From: Lachnospiraceae bacterium
GTDB lineage: Bacteria > Bacillota > Clostridia > Lachnospirales > Lachnospiraceae
Direction: 5' to 3'
Assembly: GCA_015258065.1 (NCBI GenBank)
Contig: JABZIZ010000002.1
Span: 1-64,000 of the forward strand
DNA: 64,000 nt
Part shown: positions 51,759-60,325 of the stretch, one piece after another
Layout: every line of letters begins with the position of its first letter
How positions within the stretch are numbered: position 1 is the stretch's first letter
The notes under the pieces: generated by a model
What the model was told of the DNA's origin: nothing
Database searches by the model: none
The model's input: only the letters and a program-made list of their open reading frames with translations
Position numbers and translations under genes: made by a program

Positions 51759-52661
51759 CTACAGGGGTCTGGATTTTTGCAAGGCCTGAATGTATTTTTG
51801 ACCGAGAGAACTGAGTCTGGAATCTCTTCTCTTGATATAGCCGATGTGCATGATTTTATCGCTCTCAAGAGGCACCACCGTGTACTCCGGACCGTTCAGC
51901 TCTTCGCAGATGATGCCGGAACAGAGGGTATAGCCGTTGAGCCCCACCATCAGGTTGAGCATGGTCGCCCGGTCGGAGGCTTTGATCAGCTGTCTGTAGT
52001 TATAGGTCGCATAGACTTCTTCCGCCAGATAAAAAGCCCTGTTCTCTCCCTGGTCAAAGGAAAGACAGGGATAGGGCTGGAGATCCTCAAGCGTGACCGA
52101 CTTGCGGGATGCAAGCGGGTTGGATGTTGCCATGAAGGCGTAGACCTTGCAGGGAAAGAGCTCCGTAAAGTCCAGTTCATTTTCCTGCAATAGCTTGGTC
52201 ATGATTTCCCGGTTAAAATCATCCAGATACAGCACCCCGATTTCGCTCTTGTAATGACGCACATGCTCGATGATCTCCGCCGTTTTGCATTCATAGATGC
52301 CAAAGGCATACTCGTCCGGCGAACAGTCCTTCGCCACCTCGATAAAAGCGCTCACCGCAAAGGTGTAATGCTGTGTAGACACACTGAAGTTCTTTTTGCT
52401 GACCTGTTTTAAGACGAATTTCTCCTCTGTGAGGCGGTAGTCTTTGACGATCTGCCTGGCATAGATGAGAAATTCCTCTCCCTCCTCCGTCGGCAGAATC
52501 CCTCGATTGGTCCGGTGAAACAGCGAAATCCCGATTTCCTTTTCCAGATTCTGAATCCCCGCAGATAGGGAAGACTGCGAAATGAAGAGCGCCTGCGACG
52601 CCTGAGACATGGAACTCTTTTCCGAAACCGTTACGGCATAGATCAGCTGCTGTAATGTCAT
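51759..52661 (-). CDS. LysR family transcriptional regulator
   Basis: About 300 residues from the ATG at 52661, which overlaps the stop of the cytidylate-kinase-like gene (ATGA). The N-terminal winged HTH 'TLQQLIYAVTVSEKSSMSQASQALFISQSSLSAGIQNLEKEIGISLFHRTNRG' is diagnostic. A periplasmic-binding-like effector domain follows (~90-295), with 'PCLSFDQGENRAFYLAEEVY'. It is the last gene of the TAXI-TRAP chain, an unusual position for a LysR regulator, which is normally divergent. It may regulate this operon in response to the transported solute. Confidence 0.9.
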   Translation of the reverse strand: MTLQQLIYAVTVSEKSSMSQASQALFISQSSLSAGIQNLEKEIGISLFHRTNRGILPTEEGEEFLIYARQIVKDYRLTEEKFVLKQVSKKNFSVSTQHYTFAVSAFIEVAKDCSPDEYAFGIYECKTAEIIEHVRHYKSEIGVLYLDDFNREIMTKLLQENELDFTELFPCKVYAFMATSNPLASRKSVTLEDLQPYPCLSFDQGENRAFYLAEEVYATYNYRQLIKASDRATMLNLMVGLNGYTLCSGIICEELNGPEYTVVPLESDKIMHIGYIKRRDSRLSSLGQKYIQALQKSRPL

Positions 52662-53296
52662 CTCTGTTCGCTTTCCGCCCCTGTCTGTGTGCGGACAGCA
52701 GTCACAATCATCTGCGCACAAACATCCTGCGGAATCCTTCCGGTGTCCAGACTCAGGTGATAATTCCGCGCATCTCCCATCGGGCAGCCGGTGTATTGAC
52801 GGTAATAATTCTCTCTGCCCTCTTCGCGCTTATTGACCAGCCTCTCCAAATCCCTCCCGGTATGTCCCTGGTTTTCCGGCAGCTGTGCGGCACGGGCAAG
52901 GCGGGTCTTTCTGTCTGCAAAAAGAAACACATGAAAGCCCGGAATGCCTTCTTCGCTCAAAATATGTCCCCCGCATCTGCCCAGAATGATGCAGGGAGTT
53001 TGGGCCAGTTCTAAAATTACCTCTCTCTGCGCCTTAAAAATCTCGTCATAGGAACTGGAATAAACCGCAGCATTGTTCAAGAAGGTGTTCATCCATCTGG
53101 CTCCCCTTGACATCTGTTCACTTTCCTTTCGGATATCTTCCTCGGCATAGCCGCTTTCTTTTGCGACTTTTTTGATGATTTCATCCCGCCCGTATAAGGG
53201 AAGAGATAACGAAGCCGCCACCTTCTCGGCGATCGTTCTTCCAAAGGCGCCGTACTCTCTGGAAATGGTAATCACCGGTATCTTCCGATCAGACAT
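52658..53296 (-). CDS. Cytidylate kinase-like family protein
   Basis: About 212 residues from the ATG at 53296, which has GGGGGAGAAA and overlaps the TRAP permease stop. The P-loop-like N-terminus 'VITISREYGAFGRTIAEKVAASLSLPLYGRDEII' matches the cytidylate kinase-like family rather than housekeeping Cmk. 'IILGRCGGHIL' and a lid region with several Arg ('FLFADRKTRLARAAQLP', 'RVNYYRQYTG'-like ENYYRQYTG) follow. The family's substrate is unknown. It is embedded between a TRAP permease and LysR by overlapping stops and starts, so it probably acts on or signals the same solute. Confidence 0.8.
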   Translation of the reverse strand: MSDRKIPVITISREYGAFGRTIAEKVAASLSLPLYGRDEIIKKVAKESGYAEEDIRKESEQMSRGARWMNTFLNNAAVYSSSYDEIFKAQREVILELAQTPCIILGRCGGHILSEEGIPGFHVFLFADRKTRLARAAQLPENQGHTGRDLERLVNKREEGRENYYRQYTGCPMGDARNYHLSLDTGRIPQDVCAQMIVTAVRTQTGAESEQR

Positions 53297-55244
53297 TTTT
53301 CTCCCCCTGTCGTTTTTGCTTTTTTCCCATCCAAAACAGTAGGACCAGGTTGCCTGCAACCAGTCCCAACCCGCCCAGGTCGGTCAGTGCTCCCGGGTAG
53401 ATCAGCATCAGTCCTCCTGCTGCCAGCAGAAGACGCATCAAAAGCGGGATTTTTGCAAAGCAGTAACCTTCCAGTGCTGCTGCGACTGCAAAAATGCCGA
53501 TAAAGGAGGTCGCTACAATCTGGATGACCTCCGGCGCTGTCGTTCCGATTAACAACATCGCAGGACTGAAGCAGAAAATGAACGGTACAATGAAGGCGGC
53601 AATCGCCAGTTTAGACGCATTGAAGGCTGTCTTCATCGGATTGCTCTTGGCAATGGCACTGCCGGCATAGGCGGCAAGCGCCACCGGCGGCGTGATGTCC
53701 GCCACAATTCCAAAATAGAAAACAAAGAAATGTGCTGCCATCGCAGGCACGTTCATCCGAATGAGAATCGGTGCGGTCGTCGCTGCCATAATGCAGTAAT
53801 TCGCCGTGGTGGGAACGCCCATTCCCAGTACAATGCAGCAAAGCATCGTCAAAAGCAGCGCCACGATCAGCCGCTCTCCTGCCAGTCCCACAATGGCGTT
53901 GATCAGGTCGTTGGCAAGCCCTGTCATCGTGATGCAACCGGAGATGATTCCCGCCACACCGCAGGCTGCTCCCACCGTGATGGCGCTCTTTCCTCCGGAT
54001 TCCAGCGCATCGAGAATCTTCGAGGGCGTGATGCGGTTTTCTTTATCCAGAAGGCTCACGCCGATCGACAGGAGAATGGCCAGAGACGCCGCCTTCTGCA
54101 TCGTCATATAGTTGCCGGAGACCCAGACGACCAGCGCAACCAGAGGAATGAGCAGGTATGCTTTCCGAATCAGCTTCGAAAATTTCGGCAGCTCTTCTTT
54201 CGGAATTCCGGAAAGCCCGAGCTTTTTTGCCTCCAAATGCACAGAGATGAAGATCCCGCCAAAATATAGGATGGCAGGAAGAATCGCTCTTCCGATGATA
54301 TCCGAATAAGGCACTCCGATGAAGTCCGCCATCAGGAAGGCTGCCGCCCCCATGATCGGAGGCATGATCTGCCCGCCGGTCGAGGCTGCCGCTTCTACGG
54401 CTCCGGCAAATTCAGGCCGGTAACCCGTTTTTTTCATCATCGGAATGGTGACCGCTCCCGTGGTGACCGTATTCCCCACCGAAGAGCCGGATACCATGCC
54501 GCAGAGGGCGGAGGAAATGACCGCCACCTTTGCCGGTCCTCCTGCAAATCGTCCGGCGATACAATTTGCCAGTGAAATAAAGAAATTGGAAATCCCGGTT
54601 CTCTCTAAAAAGGCACCGAAGATGATAAAGACCACAATGAACTTTGAGCAGACGTTAACTGGAGTGGAGAAAATCCCCTCCTTCGTATAGAAGAGGTTCC
54701 GCACCAGATACCTCACCCTGCCGGGAAAAGAGGGATTGGTGAGCCCGACACTGAGTGCATAAATCATAAAAAACCCTGCCACAATGAGAATCGGAAGCCC
54801 CACACAACGTCTGGTGACCTCAATGAGGGCGGCAAGACCGATGATCCCGATGCCAATCTGAAGCCAGGTGAAATGCGTGCCCTGGTTCACGATTTCCTCC
54901 GCCTGCGCGGCATAGTAGAAGAAGGCACCGCTGCCGATCACCATGAAGAGGATGTCTCCGGGCGGCATGGTGTTTGCCTTCATTTTCAGGCTCTTTTTTG
55001 CCGGATACAACAAAAAGCCCATTAAGATGATGACTCCCAGAAAGGAAGTCAGCCTGATTTCTTCCAAAAAGGTGGCAAAAAGCGTGACATAGATGCACCA
55101 GAGAGAAAACAGGATCATGATTCCCTTCACGACGAGTCCGGGCCTTCCCTTCCAGATCCGCGTGTTGGATTCACGATCGTACTTCCGCATCAGGGCATCG
55201 ATATCCTTTTGCATCTGTTCGCGATTCTGTATTTCCTGTTCCAC
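53289..55244 (-). CDS. TRAP transporter fused permease (4TM + 12TM, TAXI type)
   Basis: 651 residues and about 18 membrane helices. The N-terminal part is the small DctQ-like module, followed by the large DctM-like module with family motifs 'AGRFAGGPAKVAVISSALCGMVSGSSVGNTVTTGAVTIPMMKKTGY', 'EAAASTGGQIMPPIMGAAAFLMADF' and 'GMGVPTTANYCIMAATTAPIL'. Fused permeases pair with TAXI-type binding proteins and use a sodium or proton gradient to import organic acids. The gene lies six bases after the TAXI gene. The substrate is unknown. Confidence 0.93.
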   Translation of the reverse strand: MEQEIQNREQMQKDIDALMRKYDRESNTRIWKGRPGLVVKGIMILFSLWCIYVTLFATFLEEIRLTSFLGVIILMGFLLYPAKKSLKMKANTMPPGDILFMVIGSGAFFYYAAQAEEIVNQGTHFTWLQIGIGIIGLAALIEVTRRCVGLPILIVAGFFMIYALSVGLTNPSFPGRVRYLVRNLFYTKEGIFSTPVNVCSKFIVVFIIFGAFLERTGISNFFISLANCIAGRFAGGPAKVAVISSALCGMVSGSSVGNTVTTGAVTIPMMKKTGYRPEFAGAVEAAASTGGQIMPPIMGAAAFLMADFIGVPYSDIIGRAILPAILYFGGIFISVHLEAKKLGLSGIPKEELPKFSKLIRKAYLLIPLVALVVWVSGNYMTMQKAASLAILLSIGVSLLDKENRITPSKILDALESGGKSAITVGAACGVAGIISGCITMTGLANDLINAIVGLAGERLIVALLLTMLCCIVLGMGVPTTANYCIMAATTAPILIRMNVPAMAAHFFVFYFGIVADITPPVALAAYAGSAIAKSNPMKTAFNASKLAIAAFIVPFIFCFSPAMLLIGTTAPEVIQIVATSFIGIFAVAAALEGYCFAKIPLLMRLLLAAGGLMLIYPGALTDLGGLGLVAGNLVLLFWMGKKQKRQGEKNV

Positions 55245-55250
55245 TACTGC

Positions 55251-56231
55251 TTACTCCTTTGTCCTTACCTGATAACCTTTTTCTTCGTAATATTTGGCAG
55301 CCCCGTCGTGATAGGGCACTGTTTTCACGGAAGCCGCCTTCTCCACGTTAAGCTCCTCCCCCCTTGCGTTTTCTTTGGCAATTTCCTTCGCATGATCGAA
55401 AATTGCCGCGGTCAGTTGATAAACCAGATGGGGATTGGCATCGGCACTGACCACAACGGTGGCTTCTACCGCTATGGTTGCGATGTCCTCTTCCTGCCCC
55501 GGATACGTTCCCTTCGGAATCGTAAAGGCCTTGTAATAAGGGTCGTCCTTTAAAATCTGCTCTCTGATCTTTCCCTCAATCGGAATCAGTCTGACTCCGT
55601 TGGTGGTGGCCAGTTCCGTGATGGCAGTGGTCGGCGCTCCCGCCACAATAAAGGCGGCGTCGATTTTGCCATCCTTCATGGCCTCTTTAGAATCCTCGAA
55701 AGACTGATACTGCGGTTTGATGTCTTTGAGCGACAGTCCTGCATGCGACAGCACATCTAACGCATTGAAGTAAACCCCGCTTCCGGACTGTCCGATCGAA
55801 ACGCTCTTGCCCTTCAGATCCTCCACCGTCCTGATGTTTTTATCCATGGTAAACAGCTGTACCGTCTCTGCATAGAGCGCACCCAGCACGCGGAAATCAT
55901 GATTCTCCCCTTCTCCCTGAAAGGCTCTCGTGCCGTTCCAGGCATAGGTTAACACATCCGACTGGGTAAAGCCCAGCTGGAAGTCGCCGTCCTGGATGCT
56001 CTGCAAATTCACCTTGGAGCCTCCCGTGGAAACCGCCGTCACACGAATTCCCGCATACTCTCTCATATACTGCGCCAGCACCCCGCCGTACGCATAATAG
56101 GTTCCTGCCGTTCCGCCGGTTCCGAACATCATCCTTTGCCCATTCCCGCAGCCGCTAAGAAGGGGAATCAGCAGGATCAGACCGGAAACCAGAGGAATGA
56201 TTTTCCTGGTAAAAAAATGATTTCGTTTCAA
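55251..56231 (-). CDS. TAXI family TRAP solute-binding lipoprotein
   Basis: 326 residues from a TTG that overlaps the upstream stop (TTGA), with GAGGAG upstream. A lipoprotein signal peptide ends in the lipobox LLSGC. The mature part is a TAXI/SBP fold: 'MMFGTGGTAGTYYAYGGVLAQYM', 'TGGSKVNLQSIQDGDFQLGFTQSDV', 'VSIGQSGSGVYFNALDVL' and 'PHLVYQLTAAIFDHA'. It captures an organic acid-like ligand outside the cell for the fused TRAP permease. A glutamate or alpha-ketoacid ligand is common in the family, but none can be assigned. Confidence 0.9.
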   Translation of the reverse strand: MKRNHFFTRKIIPLVSGLILLIPLLSGCGNGQRMMFGTGGTAGTYYAYGGVLAQYMREYAGIRVTAVSTGGSKVNLQSIQDGDFQLGFTQSDVLTYAWNGTRAFQGEGENHDFRVLGALYAETVQLFTMDKNIRTVEDLKGKSVSIGQSGSGVYFNALDVLSHAGLSLKDIKPQYQSFEDSKEAMKDGKIDAAFIVAGAPTTAITELATTNGVRLIPIEGKIREQILKDDPYYKAFTIPKGTYPGQEEDIATIAVEATVVVSADANPHLVYQLTAAIFDHAKEIAKENARGEELNVEKAASVKTVPYHDGAAKYYEEKGYQVRTKE

Positions 56232-57181
56232 TTTCTCTCCTCAACCCTCGTTAAAAATAGATTGCTTTCAAAGGTTCGATTGAATCCCTGCCACCCGGGT
56301 TCGGTGCTTTTTTGTTGCAACTCTTTCATCATTTCCATCTTGGCGTCCGTGTTGTCCGCAAGGTTGAGCGCTACCGCCTCCGCGATCGCCGGCTTTTTGG
56401 GGGAACCGTACTCATATTCCCCGTGGTGCGCCAGGATGCAGTGCTGCAACTCCTGCAAAAGCAGCGGAGGGAAGGACGGAAGCGCCTGTGCCTTCTGCTC
56501 AATCATCATCGTACCGATCACGATGTGACCCAAAAACTGTCCCGCATCCGTATAATCGTTCTGCGGAAAAGGGGAAAGCTCCCTTGTTTTGCCGATGTCA
56601 TGCAGGATGGCTGCGCTGACTAAGAGATCCCGGTTCAAGAAGGGGTACGTCCGGCTGAAATGGTCACAGAGCCTTGCAACGCTTAGCGTATGCTCCAGCA
56701 GTCCCCCGATAAACGCGTGGTGCATGGTCTTGGCTGCAGAAGAAAGGCGGAATTTCTTGGCAAAGGTCTGATCCTCCACAAAGATTGCGCTTAACAGTGC
56801 TCTTAAATGAGAATTGCCGACGCTGTCCATCAGCTGCAGGAGGGCGGCAAACATTTCATCATTGCTCTGCTCGGATACCGGCAGATAGTCGGAGGGATTA
56901 TATTCTCCTTCCCGGCAGGTTCTGGCTCGTTTGATGGAAAGCTGTAGAGCTCCGTTGAACACCGTCACTTCTCCGAAGACATCCACATAATCCATGGCAT
57001 CAAATTCACCGATGCCGTCGCTGTTCGGTTCCCACACCTTGGCGTCGATCATTCCGGTCTTATCCTGCAAGACCACGTTGTCGTACGGCTTTCCCGTCTT
57101 GGTTACCGCTGCGTTTCTGCTCTTGCAGAGATAAATACCGGAGATACGATCCCCTGACTGCATGTCTTTGATATATTTCAT
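56228..57181 (-). CDS. 3'-5' exoribonuclease YhaM-like (OB-fold + HD domain)
   Basis: 317 residues. The N-terminal OB-fold (~12-90, 'ISGIYLCKSRNAAVTKTGKPYDNVVLQDKTGMIDAKVW') is followed by an HD hydrolase domain with 'LLEHTLSVARLCDHF' and the metal pair in 'VSAAILHDIGKTREL'. A further His is in 'FLGHIVIGTMMIE' and 'CILAHHGEYEYGSPK'. YhaM-type enzymes degrade RNA from the 3' end. The stop overlaps the TAXI gene start, making it the head of the TAXI-TRAP chain, which is not an expected partner. It may be an accident of gene packing. Confidence 0.9.
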   Translation of the reverse strand: MKYIKDMQSGDRISGIYLCKSRNAAVTKTGKPYDNVVLQDKTGMIDAKVWEPNSDGIGEFDAMDYVDVFGEVTVFNGALQLSIKRARTCREGEYNPSDYLPVSEQSNDEMFAALLQLMDSVGNSHLRALLSAIFVEDQTFAKKFRLSSAAKTMHHAFIGGLLEHTLSVARLCDHFSRTYPFLNRDLLVSAAILHDIGKTRELSPFPQNDYTDAGQFLGHIVIGTMMIEQKAQALPSFPPLLLQELQHCILAHHGEYEYGSPKKPAIAEAVALNLADNTDAKMEMMKELQQKSTEPGWQGFNRTFESNLFLTRVEERN

Positions 57182-57198
57182 CTTTTCTTCTTACCCTT

Positions 57199-58611
57199 TC
57201 AGTCGTCCCTGTCCTGTAAGTCCATCTGCGACGCATCGCCAAGCGTCAATGTCCTACTGGTTTCGATGTAGCTTCCCTTGCTCTCCCGCATCAGCGTAAT
57301 CCGCACCTTCTCCTCCGGCCTTGCCTTGGAAAGCGCAAGCACCAGGGCGCTACAGTTCAGCGTCTGTGCCTTGCCAAAGGAAGTAATGACGTCTCCGCTT
57401 TGCAGCCCCGCCTTCATGGCGGGTGAGCCGACCTCGACACCGGCAATGTATGCTCCCTGCGGGATTCCTTCCTGCGCTCTGATATAATCCGGCACGTCGG
57501 CGCCGTGAACGCCCAGGTAGGCCTGGGGGGAATGGTTGGACAGCTTTTCAATTGTGTCTTTCAGCGGAGAAATTGCCGCAGCACTCAGGCAGGTCTGGTC
57601 GCTATCCTTCGCTGAGAAAGTGGGTGTAATCAGTCCCACAATCTCGCCCTTCAAATCAATCAGCACCCCGCTGCCGGCGGGAGAAGGCGGCATGTTGGTC
57701 GTTAGATAATTGCTGTCCAGATCGGTCAGATTCATTCCCCTGGTCTGTGAAGTGATTTCGCCATAAACAACGGAAGCCTCCGCACCGGTCGGGGCGCCCA
57801 CCGCAATGACGAACGATCCCGTTAAGGAACTCCCGTAGGAAGAGCCCAAACGAAGGGAAGGCATCGTCTGCTTGACGGGAACCGGGATCTCCTCATTATC
57901 CACCGCCAGAATACAAAGACCGGTAGCGGGATTCCTGGATTTGATCCTGGCGTCCACCACCGTGCCTCCCGGCAGGGTCACATGAATGTCTTTGGCTTTT
58001 TTCACCGCCGATTCATCACAAAGAATCAACGTCTGCGTTCCATTGTCCGCAATGATGGCCCCTGCCTGCGAGCCGCTCGACTCAAACTGTTCGTTGATAA
58101 AGTCCGTTCCTGAAACCGTTCCCGTGACCGTCACCATGGATCTCTTTGCCTTTTCCGCAACGAGGCGCACCGATTGCATCATCTCTTCGAAATCGCCGGC
58201 ATTAAACTGGTACGAGCGAAGGGCACGGATCATCTCTTCTTTCTCGCTCTTCACGATCTCTTTATCATCCGCAAAAAGATCCTCCGGTGCAATTTCCTTC
58301 CCCTCCTCTTCCTTCGGAAAGGTGACGGCTCTTGGCTCGGGTCCCGGATTGATTTTACTGTTAAAAAAAGGCTCCAGCAGAAGGAAGGTAGCGCACGCCA
58401 CTCCCCCGAACATCACCGCCATCAGCATGGTGATGATGGTCCTTCGCATCAGGCTTTTGTAATTGACCGGACGCTCTTTGATCTTCTCCGTGATGAAGTC
58501 TGTGTTGGCAAGAGGATGCTCCCCGGGGGGCATCTCTATCCCTTCCCCTGGTTCTCCCTGCTTGATTTCCCGCTTTTTTTCCTGATGAAAAAAGGATTTC
58601 TCCTCCGCCAT
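57199..58611 (-). CDS. HtrA-like membrane protein with PDZ, protease triad apparently lost
   Basis: About 470 residues from the ATG at 58611. A cytoplasmic N-terminus leads to one membrane helix (~59-80), an acidic linker, a trypsin-like HtrA core and a C-terminal PDZ domain ('GSPAMKAGLQSGDVITSFGKAQ'). Compared with HtrA, the His of NNHVV aligns to Ser in DESAV, and the Asp of TDLAVL aligns to Gly in ATGLCIL. The Ser region PGNSGGPL is shortened to PAGSGVLI. Fold-level residues such as 'GEIVGLITPTFS' remain. It is probably a non-proteolytic sensor or scaffold at the cell surface. Confidence 0.85.
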   Translation of the reverse strand: MAEEKSFFHQEKKREIKQGEPGEGIEMPPGEHPLANTDFITEKIKERPVNYKSLMRRTIITMLMAVMFGGVACATFLLLEPFFNSKINPGPEPRAVTFPKEEEGKEIAPEDLFADDKEIVKSEKEEMIRALRSYQFNAGDFEEMMQSVRLVAEKAKRSMVTVTGTVSGTDFINEQFESSGSQAGAIIADNGTQTLILCDESAVKKAKDIHVTLPGGTVVDARIKSRNPATGLCILAVDNEEIPVPVKQTMPSLRLGSSYGSSLTGSFVIAVGAPTGAEASVVYGEITSQTRGMNLTDLDSNYLTTNMPPSPAGSGVLIDLKGEIVGLITPTFSAKDSDQTCLSAAAISPLKDTIEKLSNHSPQAYLGVHGADVPDYIRAQEGIPQGAYIAGVEVGSPAMKAGLQSGDVITSFGKAQTLNCSALVLALSKARPEEKVRITLMRESKGSYIETSRTLTLGDASQMDLQDRDD

Positions 58612-58634
58612 AACCACTCACCGCCGTAAAAAAG

Positions 58635-59795
58635 TCAAGCATGCAGACTGTCGATAAAATGCTTCAGCCTCTGCATCGCCTGTTTTAAGGTGTCCATCGA
58701 ATACGCATAGGAAATCCGGATAAAACCCTCTCCGCAGCTGCCGAAGGCATCTCCCGGAACGACGGCAAGCTTTTCCTGCTGCAGCAGTTTCATGGTGAAA
58801 TCGTCGCTGGTGAGACCGAACTTCCTGATTTCAGGGAAACAGTAAAATGCGCCGAACGGCTCGAAACAGGGGAGCCCCATTTCCGCAAAGGCATGCATCA
58901 GGTAACGTCTCCTGTGGTTGTATTCCGTGCGCATCTTCTGTACATCCACATCCCCGTTTTTCAGTGCCTCAATCCCGGCATACTGGCTGGTCGTCGGTGC
59001 ACACATGATCGCAAACTGGTGAATCTTGAGCATCTGCCGGATGATTTCGATCGGCCCGATGCAATAGCCGAGTCTCCAGCCCGTCATCGCATAGGCCTTG
59101 GAAAAGCCGTTGATCAGAATCGTTCTCTCTTTCATACCCGGGATCTGCACGATGCTGACATGCTTCTTTTCATAGGTCAGTTCGGCATAAATCTCATCGG
59201 AAATCACGATCAGATCCTTCTCGATCACAACCTTTGCAATCTTCTCCAGGTCCTCCTTCTCCATAATCGCACCGGTCGGATTATTCGGATAAGGCAGGAC
59301 CAGGATTCTGGTTTTCTCCGTGATTTTCTGAAGGATCTCCTCCGGCTTCAGGCGAAAGTCATTCTCCGCCTTCAGCTCAATTATGACGGGAGTGGCATCC
59401 GCCAGAACGGCACAGGGTTCATAGGAAACATAACTGGGCTGAGGAATCAGCACCTCGTCTCCCGGATTGACCATGGCACGAAGCGCCAGATCAATTGCTT
59501 CCGAGCCCCCAACTGTAATGAAAACCTGAGAAGGCTCATAGGAAACACCCTGCGATCGCTCCATGTACTTACATACTTCCTGCTTCAGTTCCAAAAGGCC
59601 CGCATTGGAGGTATAGAAGGTTCTGCCCTTCTCCAGAGAATAGATTCCCTCGTCTCTGATATGCCAGGGGGTATCGAAGTCCGGCTCTCCCACCCCCAGG
59701 GTAATGGCATCCTGCATTTCGCTTACAATGTCAAAATATTTGCGGATACCGGACGGTTTGATCCCGATGACCTTGTCGGAAATCCTGTTTCTCAT
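58635..59795 (-). CDS. PLP-dependent aminotransferase (class I/II)
   Basis: 386 residues, fold-type I. The PLP Lys is in 'INGFSKAYAMTGWRLGY' (~233). 'VGGSEAIDLALRAMVNPGDEVLIPQPSYVSYE' and 'LPYPNNPTGAIMEKEDLEKIA' are typical, and an Arg near the C-terminus ('GFIRISYAYSM') binds the carboxylate. It resembles aspartate/aromatic/alanine-type aminotransferases of Clostridia; the specificity is unknown. Its ATG overlaps the stop of an Lrp-type regulator, a common pairing in Clostridia in which the regulator and the aminotransferase are coexpressed. Confidence 0.92.
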   Translation of the reverse strand: MRNRISDKVIGIKPSGIRKYFDIVSEMQDAITLGVGEPDFDTPWHIRDEGIYSLEKGRTFYTSNAGLLELKQEVCKYMERSQGVSYEPSQVFITVGGSEAIDLALRAMVNPGDEVLIPQPSYVSYEPCAVLADATPVIIELKAENDFRLKPEEILQKITEKTRILVLPYPNNPTGAIMEKEDLEKIAKVVIEKDLIVISDEIYAELTYEKKHVSIVQIPGMKERTILINGFSKAYAMTGWRLGYCIGPIEIIRQMLKIHQFAIMCAPTTSQYAGIEALKNGDVDVQKMRTEYNHRRRYLMHAFAEMGLPCFEPFGAFYCFPEIRKFGLTSDDFTMKLLQQEKLAVVPGDAFGSCGEGFIRISYAYSMDTLKQAMQRLKHFIDSLHA

Positions 59796-60280
59796 GGCGT
59801 CATCTTCTCCCGGATATCTTCTCTCTTTTTGGCAAGCACCGTTCCGTAATCCTTGTATTTCTTCAGGATGAAATGCGTGGAAGTGGAGAGAACCGTATCC
59901 AGGGTGGACAGCTTCATGGTGACAAAACCTGCCACATCCTGCATGGTTCTGCCCTCAATGATGACCATCAGATCAAAGCCCCCGCTCATCAGATAAACGC
60001 TGTTCACCTCCGGGTATTTGTAGATTCGCTCCGCGATCGAGTCAAAACCGATCCCTCTCTGCGGCGAAACCTTCACCTCGATTAACGCATTCACCCTCTC
60101 CCCGCTGGTTTTGGACCAGTCGATCAGCGTGTGATAACCGCAGATCACGCCCTCCGTCTCCATATCCTGAATCTCATTGGCAATCAGGGTTTCCTCGGAA
60201 TCCAAAAGTACCGCCAGCTCTTTGATGTTGATTCTGCTGTTGCGCTCGATCACGGTAAGTATCTCACTGCGTAAATCCAT
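59792..60280 (-). CDS. Lrp/AsnC family transcriptional regulator
   Basis: 162 residues. The N-terminal winged HTH is 'LRSEILTVIERNSRINIKELAVLLDSEETLIANEIQDMETEGVICGYHTLIDW', and a C-terminal RAM (ligand-binding) domain follows ('VNSVYLMSGGFDLMVIIEGRTMQDVAGFV'). It is coupled to the aminotransferase by a 4-nt overlap. It probably senses an amino acid and adjusts this operon. GGAAGGAGAG precedes the ATG. Confidence 0.93.
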   Translation of the reverse strand: MDLRSEILTVIERNSRINIKELAVLLDSEETLIANEIQDMETEGVICGYHTLIDWSKTSGERVNALIEVKVSPQRGIGFDSIAERIYKYPEVNSVYLMSGGFDLMVIIEGRTMQDVAGFVTMKLSTLDTVLSTSTHFILKKYKDYGTVLAKKREDIREKMTP

Positions 60281-60325
60281 CTTTCTCTCCTTCCAATCCC
60301 TAGGTCTAACGATTTGTTCAGAGCC

